Shown: positions 47,042 through 56,327, counted from the stretch's first letter. The stretch: DNA of 64,000 nucleotides from Methylobacterium sp. 77 (GCF_000372825.1 NZ_KB910516.1:2264011-2328010); one strand, 5' to 3'. Translations and numbers: made by a program. The notes: generated by a model not told the origin, from the sequence alone.

Positions 47042-47971
47042 TCAAGTGGCGGCGTCGCCGCGAGCCAGGGCCGCGAGCCCCTCCGACGAGGTCAGCCTCG
47101 GTTGCCAGCCCAGAGCCGCCAGCCCGTCCGACCGTACCACGAGATCGCTGGAGAGGCGCGCAAAAGCCTCGCTGCGGCCGGTCAATCGGCAGGCGAGGCC
47201 GAACAGGCTTTCCGGACAGGGAACGAGGCCGGGCCGCCGTCCGAGGCCGGACCGCAAAGCCGCGATCATGTCGGGCAGTCTCAGCGCCTCCGGTTCGGCG
47301 GCGGCGAGGGCGCGGCCGAGCGTTCCCCGGTGACGCAGCACCGTGACGATGGCGGCGGACAGGTTCTCCACCGAAATCAGCGAGCGGCGCCCGCTGAGGC
47401 CGGCGAGCGGCAGGGGATAGGGCGTTTGCGCCAGTCGCAACAGGGTGGCCATGTTGCCCTTCACGCCCGCGCCGTAGACGAGGACCGGTCGCAGGGCGAC
47501 CCAGTCGATCCCGATCTCGGCCAGGGCGTTCTCGGCGGCGAGCTTGGAGCGGCCATAGGGGTCGGTGGGGTGGGCCTGATCCGCTTCCGTGACAATCCCG
47601 GGTGCGCTGATTCCGGTCTGGGCCCTGATCGAGGACAGGAACACGAAGCGCCCGATCCGCGCCTTGGCGGCGGCCTCGGCGAGGCGTCGCGTCGCCTCGA
47701 TGTTCGAGGACCGGTAATCGTCCTCCGGCGTGCCCGACATGGCATGGGCGAGGCCGGCGGAATGGACGATGGCGTCGACGCCGGCGAGGGCTGCCGACAT
47801 GTTCATAGGCCGGCTCAGATCGCCGACGACGGCGCCGCTGGCGCCCTCCGGCACCTCGACCGGGCGCCGCAGGAGCACGCGGACCCGGTATCCCTGCGCC
47901 GAGAGCGAGCGCAGCAGGTGGCGGCCGATGAAGCCCGTGGCGCCGGTGAGCGCGATCAGCTCTCCGCTCAA
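47042..47971 (-). CDS. NAD-dependent sugar epimerase/reductase (WbpV-like)
   Basis: A 309-residue extended SDR protein. LIALTGATGFIGRHLLRSL is the NAD site, VHSAGLAHAMSGTPEDDYRS and FVFLSSIRAQ carry the catalytic Ser region, and DPYGRSKLAAENAL holds the YxxxK pair. The closest context analogue is WbpV, which reduces the 4-keto sugar made by WbpM to UDP-FucNAc. The TTG at 47971 overlaps the stop of the GT4 gene (TTGA), so the two are coupled. Confidence 0.85.
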   Translation of the reverse strand: MSGELIALTGATGFIGRHLLRSLSAQGYRVRVLLRRPVEVPEGASGAVVGDLSRPMNMSAALAGVDAIVHSAGLAHAMSGTPEDDYRSSNIEATRRLAEAAAKARIGRFVFLSSIRAQTGISAPGIVTEADQAHPTDPYGRSKLAAENALAEIGIDWVALRPVLVYGAGVKGNMATLLRLAQTPYPLPLAGLSGRRSLISVENLSAAIVTVLRHRGTLGRALAAAEPEALRLPDMIAALRSGLGRRPGLVPCPESLFGLACRLTGRSEAFARLSSDLVVRSDGLAALGWQPRLTSSEGLAALARGDAAT

Positions 47972-48996
47972 GGGGCAGTTCCTCTTTGCACGGTTCCTGC
48001 CCGCACGGTCGAGAACCGACGCAGCGTGGCGACGACGAGGACTATCCCCGCCGCCAGGGCCGCGACGGTGACGAGCGTGGACGGCCAAAGCAAGGTCGCC
48101 CCCGCAAGGACCGCCAGGGCGATGTTGACGATGAAGATCCGGCCGACGACCTCCATCACCGAGAAGCCGTTGGTGGTGGCGCGCTGATAATAATGGCTGC
48201 GATGCGCCTTCCAGACCGGCTCGCCCCCGGCGGCGCGGCGCAGCAGCGTCAGCGTGGCATCGGCGAGGGAGTAGAGCGGCAGGAGGATCGCTGCCGCCAG
48301 CCCGCCCTGCAGGCTCAAGCGATACAGCAGCCAGGCCACCAGCAGGCCGATCGGCAGGGAGCCGACATCGCCGAGGAAGAGCCGGGCCACCGGCCGGTTG
48401 AACGGCGCGAAGCCGATCAGCGCACCGAGGAGGGACGCCGCCACCAGGGTCGGGAGCGGCGGCAGGCCGCCGGCGAGGCCGAGGAGCGCCAGGGCGGCCG
48501 AGACCGGCACCATGGCCGAGACCGTCATCCAGTCGAGCCCGTCCATGAAGTTCGTCAGGTTCACGAACCAGACACCGGCCAGCACCGCGAAGGCGCGCTC
48601 CGCGACGAGAGGAATGTCCGGCAGCAGCCGGCCATCCACCGACAGGACGAGGCCGGCCACGGCGAGGGTCTGGAGGCCGAGGCGGAGGGAGGCCGGGAGC
48701 GGCCTGATGTCGTCCACCGCACCGACGACGGCGAGGATCAGCGTCGCATGGGCGAGGACGAGCGCCTCCATCGCATCCGGCATCGGCCTCGCCGCGACCG
48801 CCGCCGCGAGCGCGCCGGTCGCCAGGATGGCGAGGACGATGGCGATGCCCGCGCCCTGGGGCGTCGGCACGCTGTGGCTCGACCGCGCATTCGGGCGGGC
48901 GAGCGCGTAGCGCTGCAGGATCGGTTTGAGGAGCACGATCAGGACCGCGCTGAGGCAGGCGGCCAGCGGGACGGCGACGAGCGGCGCGAAGGGCAT
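47968..48996 (-). CDS. Family 4 polyprenyl-phosphate sugar-1-phosphate transferase (WbpL/WecA-like)
   Basis: A 342-residue multi-spanning membrane protein of the MraY/WecA family. It shows RSSHSVPTPQGAGIAIVLA (loop with the conserved HxxPTPRGGG-type motif), VVGAVDDIRPLP (DD), FVNLTNFMDGLDWM (NxxNxxDGxD), LFLGDVGSLPIG and the cytoplasmic loop EPVWKAHRSHYYQR. It would load the first sugar-1-P, probably FucNAc or similar, on undecaprenyl phosphate. With the epimerase and dehydratase it matches a wbpV-wbpL-wbpM set. Confidence 0.9.
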   Translation of the reverse strand: MPFAPLVAVPLAACLSAVLIVLLKPILQRYALARPNARSSHSVPTPQGAGIAIVLAILATGALAAAVAARPMPDAMEALVLAHATLILAVVGAVDDIRPLPASLRLGLQTLAVAGLVLSVDGRLLPDIPLVAERAFAVLAGVWFVNLTNFMDGLDWMTVSAMVPVSAALALLGLAGGLPPLPTLVAASLLGALIGFAPFNRPVARLFLGDVGSLPIGLLVAWLLYRLSLQGGLAAAILLPLYSLADATLTLLRRAAGGEPVWKAHRSHYYQRATTNGFSVMEVVGRIFIVNIALAVLAGATLLWPSTLVTVAALAAGIVLVVATLRRFSTVRAGTVQRGTAP

Positions 48997-49114
48997 TGTC
49001 GTGTGGGAATCCGCTGAGGTCGCGAGGTCGTGCGGCGTCCCTAGCTCTTTTCGACGCCGACGAGGAGAGGTCACGTCTCGGAGAAGCCGCCTCTCTGAGA
49101 GCGTGCCACAGGCA

Positions 49115-49138
49115 CCCTCCCCCGTGGGCGAGGGAGGG
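49115..49138. repeat. GC-rich palindromic element near the 3' end of ecm
   Basis: CCCTC (49115-49119) and GAGGG (49130-49134), with repeated GGG after it, give another copy of the CCCTCC...GAGGGAGGG element seen at 5763 and around 33280. It is ten bases from the ecm stop and might also act as its terminator. The neighbouring 49000-49110 shows nothing else. Confidence 0.45.
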
Positions 49139-49147
49139 CGCGCCCGG

Positions 49148-51211
49148 TCAGAACACCTTCTCGCCGCCCTCGCGCACGGCGGAACCCGCGACGCCGGCCG
49201 CGGCATCCGCCTTCTCCGCGGCGCGCTTGTCGAGGGCGCGGCCCACGACCTTGGCAATGCCGACCATGATCGTGTCGAGGATGTAGTCCTTCGGGGTGTA
49301 GACCGCCGTCACGCCCATGTTCTTGAGCACGAGTTCATCGTCCGGCGAGATGATGCCGCCGACGACGAGGGGGACGTGGTCGAGGCCGGCTTCCCGCATC
49401 TTCGCCTTGACGTCGCGCACCAGGGGCACGTGGCTGCCGGACAGGATCGACAGGCCGACCACGTGGGCGCCCGTCGCCTTCGCCTTGGCCACGATCTCGG
49501 CCGGGGTCTGGCGGATGCCGTCATAGGTCACGTCGAACCCGACGTCGCGGGCGCGGAGCGCGATCTGCTCGGCGCCGTTCGAATGTCCGTCGAGGCCCGG
49601 CTTGCCGACGACGAGCTTCGGCGTCTCGCCCAGGCGCTCGCCGAGATCGGCGATGAGGAGCTTGGCGTCCTCGGCGGCGCCCGACGAGATCGTCTCCAGG
49701 CTGACACCGGTCGGCGCCCGGTACTCGCCGAAGACCTCGCGCAGGCGGGTGCCCCATTCACCGGTGGTGACGCCGGCCTTCGCCGCCGCGATCGAGACCG
49801 GCATGATGTTGGCGCCCGAGCGCGCGGCGGCCTCTAGGTCGTCGAGGGCCTTCTCCACGGCCTTGCCGTCGCGCTTCGAGCGCCAGTCGCGGATGCGCTG
49901 CTCGGCCTCCATCTCCACCGTCTCGGAGACCGTGAAGATGGCGCCGTCGCCCGCCGTGAGGGGCGAGGGCTCGCCGGCCTGGAACTTGTTGACGCCGACG
50001 ACGACCTGATCGCCGGCCTCGATGGCGGAGATGCGCTTGGCGTTAGATTCCACCAGCGCGCGCTTGAGGGCCCCGGTTTCCACCGCCGCCACCGCGCCGC
50101 CGATGCCGCCGATATCCTTCAGCGCCGCACGGGTCTCTTCCTTCAGCGCCTCGACCTTGGCGTCGATGACCTTGGAGCCGTCGAAGATGTCGTCGTATTC
50201 CAGTAGGTCGGTCTCGAAGGCCAGGATCTGCTGCATCCGCATCGACCATTGCTGGTCCCAGGGGCGCGGCAGGCCGAGCGCCTCGTTCCAGGCCGGCAAC
50301 TGCACGGCGCGGGCGCGGGCGCGCTTCGACAGGGTGACGGCCAGCATCTCGATGAGGATGCGGTGGACGTTGTTCTCGGGCTGCTGCTCGGTCAGGCCGA
50401 GGGAATTGACCTGGACGCCGTAGCGGAAGATCCGCTTCTTCGGGTCGGTGATGCCGTAGCGCTCCTGGGCGATCTCGTCCCAGAGTTCCGAGAACGCCCG
50501 CATCTTGCAGATCTCGGTGACGAACCGCATGCCGGCATTCACGAAGAACGAGATGCGGCTGAACACGTCGGCGAAGCTCGCCTCGTCGAAATTCGGGTCG
50601 TCGCGCACCGTGTCGAGCACCGCGATGGCGATGGCGAGCGCGTAGGACAGTTCCTGGACCGGCGTCGCGCCCGCTTCCTGCAGATGGTAGGAGCAGACGT
50701 TCATCGGGTTCCACTTCGGCACTTCCTTGGTCGTGAACAGGATCACGTCCTTGGTCAGGCGAAGCGATGGGGCGGGCGGGAACACGTAGGTGCCGCGCGA
50801 CAGGTATTCCTTGATGATGTCGTTCTGCGTCGTGCCCTGAAGGCCGGCGAACGGAACGCCCTGCTCCTCGGCGACGGCGAGATAGAGCGACAACAGCCAC
50901 GGCGCCGTGGCGTTGATCGTCATCGAGGTGTTCATCTGCGAGAGCGGAATCTGGTCGAACAGCGCCCGCATGTCGCCGAGATGGGCGATCGACACGCCGA
51001 CCTTGCCGACTTCGCCGCGCGCCAGTTCGTGGTCCGGGTCGTAGCCGGTCTGGGTCGGCAGGTCGAAGGCCACGGAGAGGCCGGTCTGGCCCTTGGCGAG
51101 ATTGCCCCGATAGAGTTCGTTCGATTCCTTGGCATTGGAATGGCCGGCATAGGTCCGGATGATCCAGGGCTTGTCGCGCTTGACCTCGGCGACGGTCGCA
51201 CTCGCGCTCAT
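49148..51211 (-). CDS. ecm: Ethylmalonyl-CoA mutase, fused subunit, B12-dependent
   Basis: A 687-residue adenosylcobalamin mutase that converts ethylmalonyl-CoA to methylsuccinyl-CoA in the ethylmalonyl-CoA pathway; also called MeaA. The substrate domain shows WIIRTYAGHSNAKESNELYR, FDLPTQTGYDPDHELARGEV and SMTINATAPWLLSLYLA. The C-terminal B12 domain (from about residue 545) carries the DxHxxG lower-ligand loop in KPGLDGHSNGAEQIA, plus LSILSGSHVPLV and VVGGIISPDDE. The single-chain layout and length match MeaA rather than methylmalonyl-CoA mutase. ATG 51211 with GGAG upstream is preferred over a GTG at 51247. It is divergent from ccr. Confidence 0.95.
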   Translation of the reverse strand: MSASATVAEVKRDKPWIIRTYAGHSNAKESNELYRGNLAKGQTGLSVAFDLPTQTGYDPDHELARGEVGKVGVSIAHLGDMRALFDQIPLSQMNTSMTINATAPWLLSLYLAVAEEQGVPFAGLQGTTQNDIIKEYLSRGTYVFPPAPSLRLTKDVILFTTKEVPKWNPMNVCSYHLQEAGATPVQELSYALAIAIAVLDTVRDDPNFDEASFADVFSRISFFVNAGMRFVTEICKMRAFSELWDEIAQERYGITDPKKRIFRYGVQVNSLGLTEQQPENNVHRILIEMLAVTLSKRARARAVQLPAWNEALGLPRPWDQQWSMRMQQILAFETDLLEYDDIFDGSKVIDAKVEALKEETRAALKDIGGIGGAVAAVETGALKRALVESNAKRISAIEAGDQVVVGVNKFQAGEPSPLTAGDGAIFTVSETVEMEAEQRIRDWRSKRDGKAVEKALDDLEAAARSGANIMPVSIAAAKAGVTTGEWGTRLREVFGEYRAPTGVSLETISSGAAEDAKLLIADLGERLGETPKLVVGKPGLDGHSNGAEQIALRARDVGFDVTYDGIRQTPAEIVAKAKATGAHVVGLSILSGSHVPLVRDVKAKMREAGLDHVPLVVGGIISPDDELVLKNMGVTAVYTPKDYILDTIMVGIAKVVGRALDKRAAEKADAAAGVAGSAVREGGEKVF

Positions 51212-51329
51212 TCCACTGACTCCACTCGATTCCAAGGGCGCGCTCACCCGCGCATATTGCGCAGCACCCTAACCAAGCGACGGGCACACGTCATCTGGCC
51301 GAAGGTCCGACATCGAAGCGTCCGGTTGA

Positions 51330-51347
51330 GAATGTTTCGAAAAATTC
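51330..51347. promoter_or_regulatory. 18-bp near-perfect palindrome between ecm and ccr
   Basis: GAATGTTTCGAAAAATTC is symmetric at 16 of 18 positions around a TTTCGAAA core. It lies in the 393-base divergent region, 118 bases before ecm and 257 before ccr. In M. extorquens a TetR-type activator (CcrR) is reported to bind a palindrome upstream of ccr; whether this is that site is inferred. The surroundings (51330-51480) are AT-rich. Confidence 0.5.
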
Positions 51348-51405
51348 TAGACGACAGGATCAAGCGAATTGAACGAGGCTCGTTGGCATGGACGGAGCGA
51401 GTTGC

Positions 51406-51435
51406 TTGTAAAGTATTGATGCCGATGCAGAATAT
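51406..51435 (+). promoter_or_regulatory. Possible sigma-70-type promoter for ccr
   Basis: TTGTAA (51406-51411) and GAATAT (51430-51435) are separated by 18 bases in an AT-rich stretch about 170 bases before the ccr start. The match is moderate and several other AT-rich hexamers occur nearby (for example around 51460), so this is a candidate only. Confidence 0.3.
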
Positions 51436-51604
51436 GCTCGTCCGGATGCGCCGCGCAGCCAATTAAATAATGTATTCACGAAATCTGGGCGGATCATGTC
51501 CCGTCACTTGTGGCGGAAGCCGGCCTCATGGCCTTTTTGGGGGCCTTGGAGCGGTTCGGGTTCGTCGATATAGGGTCGCTCAGAAGAATAATGGGAGAGC
51601 CAGG

Positions 51605-52885
51605 ATGTCGGCGAGCGCGGCCTTGAACACGACGGAAGCCAAGGACCTGTACGAGATGGGCGAGATTCCGCCCCTCGGTCACGTGCCGGCGAAGATGTAT
51701 GCCTGGGCGATCCGGCGCGAGCGCCATGGGCCGCCGGAAGAGTCTTTCCAGCTCGAGGTGGTTCCGACCTGGTCGATCGGTGACGACGAAGTGCTCGTCT
51801 ACGTCATGGCCGCCGGCGTGAACTACAACGGCGTCTGGGCCGGGCTCGGCGAGCCGATCTCCCCCTTCGACGTGCATAAGGCCGACCTCCACATCGCCGG
51901 CTCCGATGCTTCGGGCATCGTCTGGGCTGTCGGCGCCAAGGTGAAGCGCTGGAAGATCGGCGACGAGGTCATCGTCCATTGTAACCAGGATGACGGCGAC
52001 GACGAGGAGTGCAACGGCGGCGATCCGATGTTCTCGCCCTCGCAGCGGATCTGGGGCTACGAGACCCCGGACGGCTCGTTCGCGCAGTTCTGCCGGGTGC
52101 AGTCGCGCCAGCTGATGCCGCGCCCCAAGCACCTGACCTGGGAAGAAGGCGCCTGCTACACCCTGACCCTCGCCACCGCCTACCGCATGCTGTTCGGCCA
52201 CGCGCCGCACACCGTGCGTCCCGGCCAGAACGTGCTGATCTGGGGCGCCTCCGGCGGTCTCGGCGTGTTCGGCGTGCAGCTCTGCGCGGCGTCCGGCGCC
52301 AATGCCATCGCGGTGATCTCGGACGAGTCGAAGCGCGACTACGTCATGAGCCTCGGCGCCAAGGGCGTCATCAACCGCAAGGATTTCGATTGCTGGGGCC
52401 AGCTGCCCAAGGTCAACAGCCCCGAATACAACACCTGGCTCAAGGAAGCCCGGAAGTTCGGCAAGGCGATCTGGGACATCACCGGCAAGGGCAACGACGT
52501 CGATATCGTGTTCGAGCATCCCGGTGAGGCGACCTTCCCGGTCTCGACCCTGGTGTCCAAGCGCGGCGGCATGATCGTGTTCTGCGCCGGCACCACCGGC
52601 TTCAACATCACCTTCGACGCCCGCTACGTCTGGATGCGCCAGAAACGCATTCAGGGCTCGCACTTCGCCCATCTGAAGCAGGCCTCGGCCGCCAACCAGT
52701 TCGTGCTGGACCAGCGCGTCGACCCCTGCATGAGCGAGGTCTTCCCCTGGGACAAGATCCCGGCGGCCCACACCAAGATGTGGAAGAACCAGCACCCGCC
52801 CGGCAACATGGCCTGCCTCGTCAACGCCCCCCGCGCCGGCCTCCGCACGCTGGAAGACGTGATCGAAGCCGGTCCGAAGCGCTGA
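51605..52885 (+). CDS. ccr: Crotonyl-CoA carboxylase/reductase
   Basis: A 426-residue zinc-independent MDR-family enzyme that reductively carboxylates crotonyl-CoA to ethylmalonyl-CoA with NADPH and CO2. It is the key enzyme of the ethylmalonyl-CoA pathway. CO2-site residues known for the family are visible: Asn in AAGVNYNGVW, Glu in IWGYETPDG and His in QGSHFAHLKQ. The nucleotide motif is LIWGASGGLGVFGVQLC. GGGAGAG lies before ATG 51605, which starts the family sequence MSASAALNTTEAKDLYEMGE. It is divergent from ecm, which uses its product after epimerisation. Confidence 0.97.
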   Translation: MSASAALNTTEAKDLYEMGEIPPLGHVPAKMYAWAIRRERHGPPEESFQLEVVPTWSIGDDEVLVYVMAAGVNYNGVWAGLGEPISPFDVHKADLHIAGSDASGIVWAVGAKVKRWKIGDEVIVHCNQDDGDDEECNGGDPMFSPSQRIWGYETPDGSFAQFCRVQSRQLMPRPKHLTWEEGACYTLTLATAYRMLFGHAPHTVRPGQNVLIWGASGGLGVFGVQLCAASGANAIAVISDESKRDYVMSLGAKGVINRKDFDCWGQLPKVNSPEYNTWLKEARKFGKAIWDITGKGNDVDIVFEHPGEATFPVSTLVSKRGGMIVFCAGTTGFNITFDARYVWMRQKRIQGSHFAHLKQASAANQFVLDQRVDPCMSEVFPWDKIPAAHTKMWKNQHPPGNMACLVNAPRAGLRTLEDVIEAGPKR

Positions 52886-52900
52886 AAACGACGGTGCGTC

Positions 52901-53068
52901 TCAGCGCTTGCCCTCCGCGGGCAGGTGCTGGGCGTAGGCCTCGCGCTCCTCGCGCTGCTTGATCAAGTCATCATAGGCCTGGCGCATCTCCGGTGACACG
53001 GAAACGCTCCGGGCCTTTTCCTTTTTGCGCTTGGGCGCTTTCTTGAACTGGTTGGTCGTGTCGTTCAT
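52901..53068 (-). CDS. Small Lys/Arg/Glu-rich hypothetical protein
   Basis: A 55-residue, strongly charged protein (NQFKKAPKRKKEKARSVSVS at the N-terminus, then QAYDDLIKQREEREAYAQHL, probably helical). Convergent with ccr (15 bases apart) and divergent from leuD. It could be a nucleic-acid-binding or ribosome-associated peptide, but no family is recognised. Confidence 0.55.
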   Translation of the reverse strand: MNDTTNQFKKAPKRKKEKARSVSVSPEMRQAYDDLIKQREEREAYAQHLPAEGKR

Positions 53069-53258
53069 CGCGTCGCCCCGATCTCTCGTCCGGCGCGAGC
53101 ATACGCAAGTTGCGTGACGCCTACGAGATGGCGGCTCCTGCTTTCGGCATGCCGACGCCGCTGATATGTAGCGGGCGACACGGATCACCCGGCGATCGCG
53201 CCCGTCCTCCTGTGATAGGCGCGCGAGCGAACCGCGAACGGACGAACGGCGAAGTACC

Positions 53259-53861
53259 ATGGACAAGTTCACCACCCTGACCGGCGTTGCCGCGCCGATG
53301 CGCATCACCAACGTCGATACCGACCGGATCATCCCGAAGCAGTATCTCAAGACGATCAAGCGCACCGGGCTCGGCAAGGGCCTGTTCGCCGAGATGCGCT
53401 ACAACGACGACGGCTCCGAGAACCCGGACTTCATCCTCAACCGGCCGGCTTATCGCAGCGCCAAAGTGCTGGTGGCCGGAGACAATTTCGGCTGCGGCTC
53501 CTCGCGCGAGCATGCCCCCTGGGCGCTGGCCGATTTCGGCATCCGTTGCGTCATCTCCACGAGCTTTGCCGACATCTTCTTCAACAATTGCGCGAAGAAC
53601 GGCATCCTCGCCATCGTCGTCTCTGCGGACGACCTCGAGAAGCTGTTCGACGATGCCGAGCGCGGCGCCAACGCGACCGTGACGATCGACCTCGAGAGCC
53701 AAACCATCAAGGGGCCGGATGGCGGCACCCTGCATTTCGACATCGATGCCGGCCGCAAGGAGAGCCTGCTCAACGGCCTCGACGAGATCGGCCTGACGCT
53801 GATGCGCGCACCCAAGATCGACGCCTACGAGGAGAAGCTGGCCGCGCGCGGATTCGCTTGA
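53259..53861 (+). CDS. leuD: 3-isopropylmalate dehydratase small subunit
   Basis: A 200-residue aconitase swivel-domain protein that, with LeuC, isomerises isopropylmalate in leucine synthesis. Typical blocks are [50 protein letters not shown] and the substrate loop [20 protein letters not shown]. The full length is present. LeuC is not adjacent here. It starts at ATG 53259 with about 190 bases upstream to the small charged gene. Confidence 0.96.
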   Translation: MDKFTTLTGVAAPMRITNVDTDRIIPKQYLKTIKRTGLGKGLFAEMRYNDDGSENPDFILNRPAYRSAKVLVAGDNFGCGSSREHAPWALADFGIRCVISTSFADIFFNNCAKNGILAIVVSADDLEKLFDDAERGANATVTIDLESQTIKGPDGGTLHFDIDAGRKESLLNGLDEIGLTLMRAPKIDAYEEKLAARGFA

Positions 53862-53942
53862 GCTCGGGCATCATCACGGTTCGTTTACCATGAGCGCGCC
53901 TTAAAGATGGGGACTCGCCAAAAACCGCCCGGGAGACCGCCC

Positions 53943-55133
53943 ATGACGTCGCGCGCGAAGCTGACCGCCCTTCTCTGCCTCGCGGGAGCCGCCGCTTCGG
54001 GGCCGGCGCAGGCCGACTTCCGCTCCTGCCTCGCCGGCCTCCAGGCCGAGGCGGCGTCGCAGGGCGTCTCGGCCCAGACCTTCCGCGCCGCCACCGACGG
54101 CATCGCCTTCGACGACAAGGTGATCGAGCTGTCCCAGGCCCAGCCCGAGTTCAAGACGCCGATCTGGGACTACATGGCGGCCCTCGTCGATGACGAGCGC
54201 GTGGACGACGGCAAGGCGGCGATGAAGCAGCACGCCCAGGCGCTCGCCAGTGCCGAGGCGCGCTACGGCGTCGACCGCTACACCATCGCCGCGGTCTGGG
54301 GCGTCGAATCGAATTTCGGCAAGAACCTCGGCAAGATGCCCCTGGTCCAGTCCTTCGCGACCCTGATCTGCTCGGGCCACCGCCGTGCCGGCTTCTTCAA
54401 GGGCGAGCTGATGGCGACCCTGAAGATCATCGAGCGCGGCGACATCGCGCCCGAGCGCCTGATGGGGTCCTGGGCCGGCGCCTTCGGCCAGACCCAGTTC
54501 ATGCCCACCACCTACCAGCGCCTCGCCGTCGACGGCGACGGCGACGGGCGCCGCGACCTCGTCGATTCGGTGCCGGATGCAGTCGCCTCCACCGCCAACT
54601 TCCTGCGCGTGGCCAAATGGTCGAACGGCCAACCCTGGGGCTACGAGGTGCGCGTGCCGAAGGGCTTCAATGCCGGGGCGGCGGGCCGCAAGAACAAGCA
54701 CGCCGTGGCGCATTGGGCGTCCATGGGCGTCACCCGGGTCGATGGCCGCCCGCTCTCCGCCGACGGCCCCGCCGGCATCCTGCTCCCCGCCGGAATCAAC
54801 GGCCCGGCTTTCCTGGTGACCCGGAATTTCGACGCGCTCTATTCCTACAACGCGGCCGAATCCTACGGCCTTGCCATCGCGGTGCTGTCCGACCGCCTGC
54901 GCGGCCGCTCCGGCATCCAGGCCGAGTGGCCCACAGACGATCCGCCGCTGTCGCGCGCCGAGCGCCGCGACCTCCAGACCCGACTGACCGCCCAGGGCTA
55001 CGATGTCGGCGAGCCGGACGGCAAGGTCGGCTCCAAGACGCGCGACGCGATCAAGGATGTCGAGCGCAAGCTCGGCATGCCGCCGACCGGGCGTCCGGGC
55101 GCGAAGGTGCTGGAAGCCCTGCGTCGGGGATGA
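53943..55133 (+). CDS. Lytic murein transglycosylase (MltB-type) with peptidoglycan-binding domain
   Basis: A 396-residue exported enzyme. Signal peptide (LTALLCLAGAAASGPAQA), then a MltB fold with the catalytic Glu in VWGVESNFGKNLG, AGAFGQTQFMPTTYQRLAVD and NAAESYGLAIAVLSDRL. The C-terminus (about 330-396) is a PG_binding_1 domain: RLTAQGYDVGEPDGKVGSKT. It cleaves peptidoglycan with anhydro-muramyl products. The ATG at 53943 has GGGAGA before it; a 12-residue extension upstream is unlikely. Confidence 0.92.
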   Translation: MTSRAKLTALLCLAGAAASGPAQADFRSCLAGLQAEAASQGVSAQTFRAATDGIAFDDKVIELSQAQPEFKTPIWDYMAALVDDERVDDGKAAMKQHAQALASAEARYGVDRYTIAAVWGVESNFGKNLGKMPLVQSFATLICSGHRRAGFFKGELMATLKIIERGDIAPERLMGSWAGAFGQTQFMPTTYQRLAVDGDGDGRRDLVDSVPDAVASTANFLRVAKWSNGQPWGYEVRVPKGFNAGAAGRKNKHAVAHWASMGVTRVDGRPLSADGPAGILLPAGINGPAFLVTRNFDALYSYNAAESYGLAIAVLSDRLRGRSGIQAEWPTDDPPLSRAERRDLQTRLTAQGYDVGEPDGKVGSKTRDAIKDVERKLGMPPTGRPGAKVLEALRRG

Positions 55134-55515
55134 GATTCTGGCGGTGGGGTCGATCCCCGCCGCCTATTGCGCGACGCCGTGCCCTCCTCCCGCGGCTCCG
55201 CGCCGTCTCAGAACGAGGCCGGGAAGGGCGATACGATCTCGCGAGACGTGAGACCGGCGGTTCGTCCGCCGCGCGCACCGGTCCTGTGTGGCTGCTATTT
55301 GGAAGACCATCGCGGAGCTGAATCCGATGGTCTCGATCCGACGATCGCCGGAGAGCCCGAGCGCTTCATTCCATCCTCGACCGAGCGGCAGGACGACGTG
55401 GATCACGGCGTGTGACGCCGCACGTTGTTCAATGGCTGATCATAACGACGTCGGATTAGGCAGCGCTGGCCTGTCGTTGACCCTTATGTAGCTGAAACAT
55501 GCACTAAGGTAGATC
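55134..55515. other. Intergenic region without a recognisable gene
   Basis: A stretch of 382 bases between the transglycosylase and a small exported protein. Short open frames on both strands lack plausible ribosome sites and family similarity. An AT-richer part near 55480-55515 (TTGACCCTTATGTAG) may hold the promoter of the next gene. Confidence 0.4.
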
Positions 55516-55767
55516 ATGTTGTATAAAAAAGTGGCACTCGCTGTCGTGGTGATTGTAGCGTCGTCGACGGTGAGTTTCGCCGACATGTCGGGAAAGCGCG
55601 GAGCGCAGCAGCGTCAGCGGGACATCGATGCGACCTATTCCATCGACCGGCGTGCCGATCCGGCGGGTCTCATCGACCGGGCGCCGAAGCGGGAGATGAA
55701 GATGGTCCCCTTCCCCCGTGGCGGGCGGCTCGAGATGATCCTGGTCCCGGCCGATCCCACGGTGTGA
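55516..55767 (+). CDS. Small exported hypothetical protein
   Basis: An 83-residue protein with an N-terminal signal (LYKKVALAVVVIVASSTVSFA) and a basic mature part (SGKRGAQQRQRDIDATYSID, DRAPKREMKMVPFPRGGRLE). AAGGTAGATC precedes ATG 55516. No family is recognised. It is convergent with rplS and shares its terminator region. Confidence 0.6.
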   Translation: MLYKKVALAVVVIVASSTVSFADMSGKRGAQQRQRDIDATYSIDRRADPAGLIDRAPKREMKMVPFPRGGRLEMILVPADPTV

Positions 55768-55817
55768 TTGCGACCGGAGCCCGGATGAGGCGCCGACGCC
55801 TCTCGCCGCAAACGAAA

Positions 55818-55841
55818 AAGGCCGGGCAAACGCCCGGCCTT
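55818..55841 (-). terminator. Rho-independent terminator of rplS
   Basis: AAGGCCGGGC (55818-55827) and GCCCGGCCTT (55832-55841) form a perfect 10-bp stem with a four-base loop. On the minus strand it is followed by TTTCGTTT, giving a classical U-run, 30 bases after rplS. Confidence 0.9.
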
Positions 55842-55871
55842 CCGCATTCTCTGGCGGGTCGCGCCGAAATC

Positions 55872-56327
55872 TTACTCGGCAGCGGTCTTCGCGGCGGACT
55901 TGGCGGCCTTCTCGGCCTTGCGGGCGTCCTTGTTGGCCTTCGAGGCATCGGCCTTGGCGGCCTTCTCGGCGGGGCGATCGGCGCGCTCGACGATACGGGC
56001 CGACTTACCGCGACGGTCGCGCAGGTAGTACAGCTTGGCGCGGCGGACCTTGCCGCGACGCACGACGGCGATCGAATCGATCATCGGCGAGTAGACCGGG
56101 AAGACGCGCTCGACGCCCTCGCCGTAGGAAATCTTGCGGACGGTGAAGCTCTCGTTGAGGCCGCCGCCGGAGCGCGCGATGCACACGCCTTCATAGGCCT
56201 GCACGCGGGTCCGCTCGCCTTCCTTCACCTTGACGTTCACGGTCACCGTGTCGCCGGGCTGGAAGTCGGGAATGGTCTTGCCGAGCGAAGCGATCTGCTC
56301 CTGCTCGAGCTGCTGGATGATGTTCAT
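55872..56327 (-). CDS. rplS: 50S ribosomal protein L19
   Basis: A 151-residue L19. The core begins [20 protein letters not shown] and contains [36 protein letters not shown] and [20 protein letters not shown]. About 37 C-terminal residues form a Lys/Ala-rich tail ([20 protein letters not shown]) beyond the standard ~115-residue protein, as seen in many alphaproteobacteria. ATG 56327 has AGGA upstream; a TTG two codons earlier is not needed. In many relatives rimM and trmD precede rplS, but they are not adjacent here. Confidence 0.97.
   Translation of the reverse strand: MNIIQQLEQEQIASLGKTIPDFQPGDTVTVNVKVKEGERTRVQAYEGVCIARSGGGLNESFTVRKISYGEGVERVFPVYSPMIDSIAVVRRGKVRRAKLYYLRDRRGKSARIVERADRPAEKAAKADASKANKDARKAEKAAKSAAKTAAE

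Noticed and set aside
49001..49147. Searched for a small gene between the GT4 and ecm genes
   Set aside because: Only palindromic repeat and short frames without a ribosome site.
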